DNA of 64,000 nt. It comes from Mesobacillus boroniphilus JCM 21738. Lineage in GTDB: Bacteria; Bacillota; Bacilli; Bacillales; Cytobacillaceae. Under the pieces are notes generated by a model. It did not search any database. It saw only the letters and a list, made by a program, of their open reading frames with translations, and was not told the origin of the DNA. Made by a program: the position numbers and the translations under genes. The DNA is taken from contig NZ_BAUW01000012.1 of the NCBI RefSeq assembly GCF_000517385.1, positions 1-64,000 of the forward strand. Reading direction: 5' to 3'. Below are positions 60,159-64,000 of this stretch, piece by piece. Numbering within the stretch: the stretch's first letter is position 1; every line of letters begins with the position of its first letter.

Positions 60159-61148
60159 TTAATATATATCCTGCCTAATAAACACAGCAAACGAAACAAT
60201 CAAGGCTGCCAATCCCCATATCGCCAACACCACTAGCGAAAACCCGAGAGTCATGCCTTCGATCGGCGGCGCCTGGCCGGACAGGTAGCCTGTCAGATTC
60301 AGGTTGATCATGAACAAGTATTTTGCCGATTCCCAGGATGAGACCATACTGCTAAGGATGGCTCCGGAAATCAGCGCAGCTAGCATGACCCCCATTCCTG
60401 CAGGCGTATTCCGAATTAGAACGGAAAGCATGAATGTGATTGTTCCGACAATCAGTGCCACAAACCACACTAGGCTGAACTCCATCAACAGATACTGCCA
60501 CTGGGGAATCATCTGGACTGCATTCGTATTGAGTTCATTCCCTTCAACATTGAATCCGGTTATGACAGGAGCGGCCCAGCCTTGATAGCCAAAAATAAGG
60601 CCGGATATCAAATAGGACAGCACTCCAAACAACACGACAATGATCGATACAGATAAAATCAGTGTGATGTATTTGCTCATCAAAATTCTCCAGCGCTTCA
60701 CCGGCCTTGTCAGCAAAAGCTTTACCGTCCCGGCACTTCGTTCAGAAGAAACAATATCGGCTGCCACCACCATGATCATCAATGGCAGGAACAAATTGAT
60801 TGAATGCTCCGCGAATACACGGGCAAAACTAGGTGCTCCCGGCTCCATCGGATTCACATTGTTATCAAGATAGTATTGTTGCTGCTGGATGCGAAGCTGA
60901 AGCTCGCTTTTCCACTCATCAGAAATCCCGCTGCTGGTGATCCTGTTTTGTGTATCGATGATCTGCTGCTGCAATGTCGTTCGCCAATCAACGTCCCCAA
61001 AGCGCTCAAGCCTTCTATCAATTTCCCTGTATTGAGAATATGTAAAAAGCGCGACTAGCACAGCGATGATCCCAGCAACTATAAGGATTCTTTTTTTGCG
61101 GACGATTTTCAACATTTCATTCCTGACCAGGTTAATCAATCGTCTCAC
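60159..61148 (-). CDS. ABC-2 type transporter permease
   Basis: 329 residues. N-terminal helix (ILIVAGIIAVLVALFTYS), a large outer loop with coiled character (LQQQIIDTQNRITSSG, LRIQQQQYYLDNN), then five helices (LFLPLMIMVVAADIV, ITLILSVSIIVVLFGVLSYL and others) with SSERSAGTVKLLLTRPVKRW, the ABC-2 coupling motif. Starts with GTG inside the end of the ATPase gene (17-base overlap). Substrate unknown. Confidence 0.88.
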   Translation of the reverse strand: MRRLINLVRNEMLKIVRKKRILIVAGIIAVLVALFTYSQYREIDRRLERFGDVDWRTTLQQQIIDTQNRITSSGISDEWKSELQLRIQQQQYYLDNNVNPMEPGAPSFARVFAEHSINLFLPLMIMVVAADIVSSERSAGTVKLLLTRPVKRWRILMSKYITLILSVSIIVVLFGVLSYLISGLIFGYQGWAAPVITGFNVEGNELNTNAVQMIPQWQYLLMEFSLVWFVALIVGTITFMLSVLIRNTPAGMGVMLAALISGAILSSMVSSWESAKYLFMINLNLTGYLSGQAPPIEGMTLGFSLVVLAIWGLAALIVSFAVFIRQDIY

Positions 61149-62041
61149 CCCCAGTCAACTCAAGGAAAAGATCCTCAAGTGCAGGCAATTTCCTGTTCAT
61201 TTCATTCACCTGGACGCCCTTTTCCACCAGCATGCGGTTCCAAATAGCACTTTCATTTTCTACATAAGGAGTAACCAAAGCTCCCTCTGCCCCATCCGAA
61301 ACCGTCGTCACTCCACCCAGAATTTCTTTCGCAGTATCACGCGGTTCGCATGCCAGATGACTTTTTCCTGGAGTGCCAACAGATTTTCAACATAGTCCAC
61401 TTTGATAACTGATCCTTTAGAAATAATCGCGACCCGGTCACACATAAGCTGGATTTCACTCAGAAGATGGCTTGATACTAGAACAGTCAGCCCCTCTTCT
61501 TCGGCCAGATAACGAATGAAATTACGCATTTCCCTAATCCCCATCGGATCCAGTCCGTTCGTCGGCTCGTCCAAAATCAAGACCTTTGGCTTTCCCAGCA
61601 AAGCCTGGGCAATCCCAAGACGCTGACGCATCCCAAGCGAATACGTACTGACACGATCATGAATCCGCTCATCCAACCGCACGAGTTCCACCACATAATT
61701 CATATGCGCACGATCGACTTCAGGCAGCATCCTTCCAAAATGCTCGAGATTTTCCCAGCCCGTCAAATAGGAATACAGCTCGGGATTCTCAACAATACAG
61801 CCCATTTGCGACATAGCTTTCGTAAAATTCTTCCTGACATTGTAGCCGCCGATTTCGATTGTTCCTGAACTAGGTTTGATCAAACCGACCAGCATCCTGA
61901 TGGTTGTAGTTTTGCCAGCGCCGTTCGGACCTAGGAACCAAACACTTCGCCTCTTTTTAAATCAAAGTCGATGCCTTTGATGATCTCTTTTTTGCCAATC
62001 GTCTTTTTAAGCCCTTTAACAGAGAGCGTTATCTCACTCAT
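61132..62041 (-). pseudogene. ABC-2 transporter ATPase (two frameshifts)
   Basis: About 302 residues when repaired. Starts MSEITLSVKGLKKTIGKKEI. Near 61934 one T is missing in GGTTTCCTAGG, so the Walker A block (FLGPNGAGKTTTIR) is out of frame. The intact middle has LVGLIKPSSGTIEIGGYNV, signature YSLGMRQRLGIAQALLG and Walker B KVLILDEPTNGLD. Near 61342 one C is missing; beyond it ALEDLFLELTGGETID closes the protein at 61132. With the permease it forms one exporter. Confidence 0.85.
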
Positions 62042-62053
62042 CGTTCTCCCCCC

Positions 62054-62835
62054 TTACCATGTTATCAATGAAGCGACCCGTTCCGCGATCAGCCTGTAGC
62101 CTTCAGCATTCGGGTGAAATTTATCTGTGTACAAATAATCGTTCACACTTAGCTGGAATAAGTCAAATGTCGGCACATAAACCGCCTTTTCATTCTGGTC
62201 AAGCAGTTGATTCGCATCATAATTCCAATCACGGACGATTTTTGTTGTCAGCTCGGAATCATTCAAATCAATGAACGGATTATACAAGCCAATATGAAAA
62301 ACAACAGCCGAGTCATTCATAGTCCGCACTTCTTTTAAAATGGCTTCAAGGTTTTTTAAATAACTTTCTTTGGCCTGAGCGATTTTCTGCTCATCCATTT
62401 GCAAAAACGTTTGACCACTCTGGAACAAATCATTGCCGCCAATCGTAATCAGGATGTAGTCTGCACTCTGAATCTTCCTCTGGATTTCTCCTTGCTTTAG
62501 CTGATCCAACAGCTGATTGGAACGGTACCCTTTAACCCCGAAGTTATGTATTGTGATTTTCTCTTTAGATTTCTCTTCAAGCTCATCAACCAGATAACCG
62601 ATATAGCCTTTTCCTGTATCATCCCCGGTTCCGCGAGTCAGCGAATCTCCAAGAGCGACAACCACCTTACCGTCTTTATGGGAAGAAACATCTTCAACTG
62701 GCTTTGCTGCTCAATCGCTCCCGACGCTTCATTGCTGAAAAATTGATTTTGGATTGTCCATCCAAGACCGAACAGCATTAATATTAATGACAGCACTGAA
62801 AAAATCAGTGTTAATCTAACCGAATACTTTTTCAC
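62054..62835 (-). pseudogene. Membrane-anchored SGNH/GDSL hydrolase (one frameshift)
   Basis: About 260 residues. An N-terminal anchor (LTLIFSVLSLILMLFGLGW) and linker, then, after a one-base break in AAA (62704-62706), VVVALGDSLTRGTGDDTGKG (block I), ADYILITIGGNDLFQSG (block III) and YTDKFHPNAEGYRLIAERV (block V). One extra A restores EQQKPVEDVSSHKDG and the frame. An extracellular esterase or lipase-like hydrolase. Twelve bases downstream lies the ABC exporter ATPase, so they are one operon. Confidence 0.85.
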
Positions 62836-62953
62836 CTGACCACCCTCGTTCCACTAATTGGTAAGCTTTATTTTATAATAATTTCGATCGGAATAAAAAT
62901 GATAATACTGTGGCGATGTGCTGAATGTGGGTTTTTGCCGTTTTATACGGAAC

Positions 62954-63070
62954 AAAAAGCGCAAGCGCCTCGTTCAGCCCCGACAAGCGCTGGAGGGCCG
63001 ACCAGTGAAGTCGTTCTTTGACTTCATTGGGCGGACCGAAGCGACTCGAGGGGCTAGGCGCTGGAGCTGG
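62954..63070 (+). repeat. ~120-bp dispersed structured repeat, copy 3
   Basis: Nearly identical to copy 1 at 14249-14370, same orientation. Lies in the 336-base intergenic region between the SGNH and SleB-type genes, which otherwise holds only a terminator. Confidence 0.85.
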
Positions 63071-63141
63071 ATTAAGAAAACCTGGATAGTTATCCACATT
63101 GAAAATATTTTATAATTTCCTTAATTTCCTATTAAACAAAA

Positions 63142-63170
63142 AGCGCGCAGCTTTAATTGCTGAACGCGCT
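63142..63170 (-). terminator. Terminator of the SleB-type hydrolase gene
   Basis: AAAGCGCGCAGC pairs with GCTGAACGCGCTTTT (imperfect), with T-run on minus. Confidence 0.7.
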
Positions 63171-63171
63171 T

Positions 63172-63684
63172 TTAGATGGCAAATGCATGTTTCCCAATAG
63201 TTTTCACGACATCACGAGTGAAGATCCACTGGCTTGTCGCAGTCTCTGGATTATAGAAATAAAGACAATCAATTTTATTTTCATTTTCAAGGGCATCTTC
63301 AACGGCTTTAATTGCTTCTTCACCTGCCGGCTTATTGATTGCACCGTTTTGGACAGGTTGGAATGCGTTTCTTTGGTAAATAACTTCTTTTACCGTATCA
63401 GGAAATTGTTCGTGCTCCACTCGGTTCAGTACGACTTCTGCAACGGCAACCTTGCCTTCATAAGGCTCACCTTTAGCTTCCGCATGGACCAGGCGGGCTA
63501 GAAGCTTTACTTCTTCTTCCTTAATAAAGCGTTTATCCGTCACCGAAGACTCCTTCGTATCAACATCTACCTTTTTGGCTGTCAAAGTCTCAGCCGGCTT
63601 GTTCGTTTTCGTTGATTCTGCATAAACTGTATATGAACCAATAACTAATGTAAGAATTGTGACTAGCATAAGAATTTTTTTCAT
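63172..63684 (-). CDS. Cell wall hydrolase, SleB/CwlJ (Hydrolase_2) family
   Basis: 170 residues. Signal peptide (LMLVTILTLVIGSYTVYAES), a short polar linker, then the SleB catalytic domain: EEVKLLARLVHAEAKGEPYEG (catalytic Glu), KVAVAEVVLNRVEHEQFP, EVIYQRNAFQPVQNGAIN and the family end SQWIFTRDVVKTIGKHAFAI. A lytic transglycosylase-like enzyme acting on spore cortex or wall. No peptidoglycan-binding domain, so closer to YkvT/CwlJ-like forms than to full SleB. Confidence 0.9.
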   Translation of the reverse strand: MKKILMLVTILTLVIGSYTVYAESTKTNKPAETLTAKKVDVDTKESSVTDKRFIKEEEVKLLARLVHAEAKGEPYEGKVAVAEVVLNRVEHEQFPDTVKEVIYQRNAFQPVQNGAINKPAGEEAIKAVEDALENENKIDCLYFYNPETATSQWIFTRDVVKTIGKHAFAI

Positions 63685-63895
63685 TGTAAACCTCCTGTTT
63701 TGGTTTATTAGACTGAACAGGCCCTATAACAGGCTAACAGGTTTACAATATTATCACACTAGTTAATGACTGGGTTAATTTTAAACTTCATACCAGCTCG
63801 GGTAAAAACTGTATTTATTATTACGAAATAAGGTTTATTCGTAAACTTTGTTACAAATTTAACATCAAATGGTATCTCAATTTATAAAGGAAGAA

Positions 63896-64000
63896 TCAAT
63901 TTGTTATCGAAAAAAGCGCACTCAAATTTTTAAGTGTGTGGATCCTCGCTGTCAGGATAAACAAGTCTGTGTGGTGATATTCAACAAAATCATCAATGAT
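63896..64000 (-). CDS. Possible 3' end of a gene entering from the right edge
   Basis: A minus frame is open from the edge to TGA (63896-63898): DDFVEYHHTDLFILTARIHT, LKNLSALFSITN. It has a protein-like look but is too short to identify. The plus strand is also open here, so this is uncertain. Confidence 0.3.
   Translation of the reverse strand: MIDDFVEYHHTDLFILTARIHTLKNLSALFSITN

Noticed and set aside
1-64000. Prophage or integrative element
   Set aside because: No integrase, terminase, portal or capsid gene, and no tRNA with a duplicated end was seen.

Overview
The window looks like chromosome from a low-GC, Gram-positive, endospore-forming Bacillaceae member (Bacillus or Mesobacillus type; genus is inference). 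The signs are strong AGGAGG ribosome sites, frequent TTG/GTG starts, a T-box leader on proS, an S-box (SAM) riboswitch, Spx, RsbR-like STAS proteins, a SleL-type LysM/GH18 cortex hydrolase and a SleB-type hydrolase. No rRNA, tRNA, CRISPR, prophage or intact insertion sequence was seen.

Layout. 1-9.2 kb: a GNAT enzyme, an ECF sigma/anti-sigma pair, a T-box controlled short-form prolyl-tRNA synthetase, two STAS proteins, and a Crp/Fnr regulator between two small DMT transporters. 9.4-12 kb: small membrane proteins, a hydrolase remnant and two tandem CBO0543 genes. 12.2-17.4 kb: a complete Fur-controlled siderophore ABC system (ATPase, binding lipoprotein, two permeases) divergent from a flavin reductase that could release iron from the siderophore. 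17.5-26 kb: an endonuclease-I-like nuclease, L,D-transpeptidase, IDEAL-domain protein, spx with an Rrf2 regulator, and LysM-SPOR and MEDS proteins. 26-33 kb: small secreted and membrane genes, a secreted papain-like protease with a membrane-anchored partner, signal peptidase I, and a glutaredoxin whose first active-site cysteine codon is TGA. 33-46 kb: lipid phosphatase, patatin, TerC, a PadR cluster, a TolB-like operon, TatA, cold-shock protein, GreA-like protein, a rearranged HAD gene and a NIPSNAP-Nudix fusion. 46-56.4 kb: transporter, DUF3238, YqcI-like, isochorismatase-like and lipoprotein genes, then an S-box controlled flavin monooxygenase/ATP-grasp operon and an aminotransferase. 56.5-64 kb: a yolD/clpP chimera, cortex hydrolase, ABC exporter, SGNH hydrolase and SleB-type hydrolase.

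Three things stand out. (1) About twenty otherwise intact genes are broken by single-base indels, mostly missing bases in homopolymers; this points to sequencing error more than decay, so most entries typed pseudogene may be whole in the organism. (2) Several intergenic arrays carry a short word repeated every 20 or 21 bp, i.e. two helical turns, with unrelated words in different arrays. (3) The glutaredoxin UGA lies in a UxxC motif and is followed at about the right distance by a small hairpin with a GGG loop, making it a selenocysteine candidate. There is also a dispersed ~120-bp structured repeat in three copies and several rearrangement scars that join pieces of unrelated genes.
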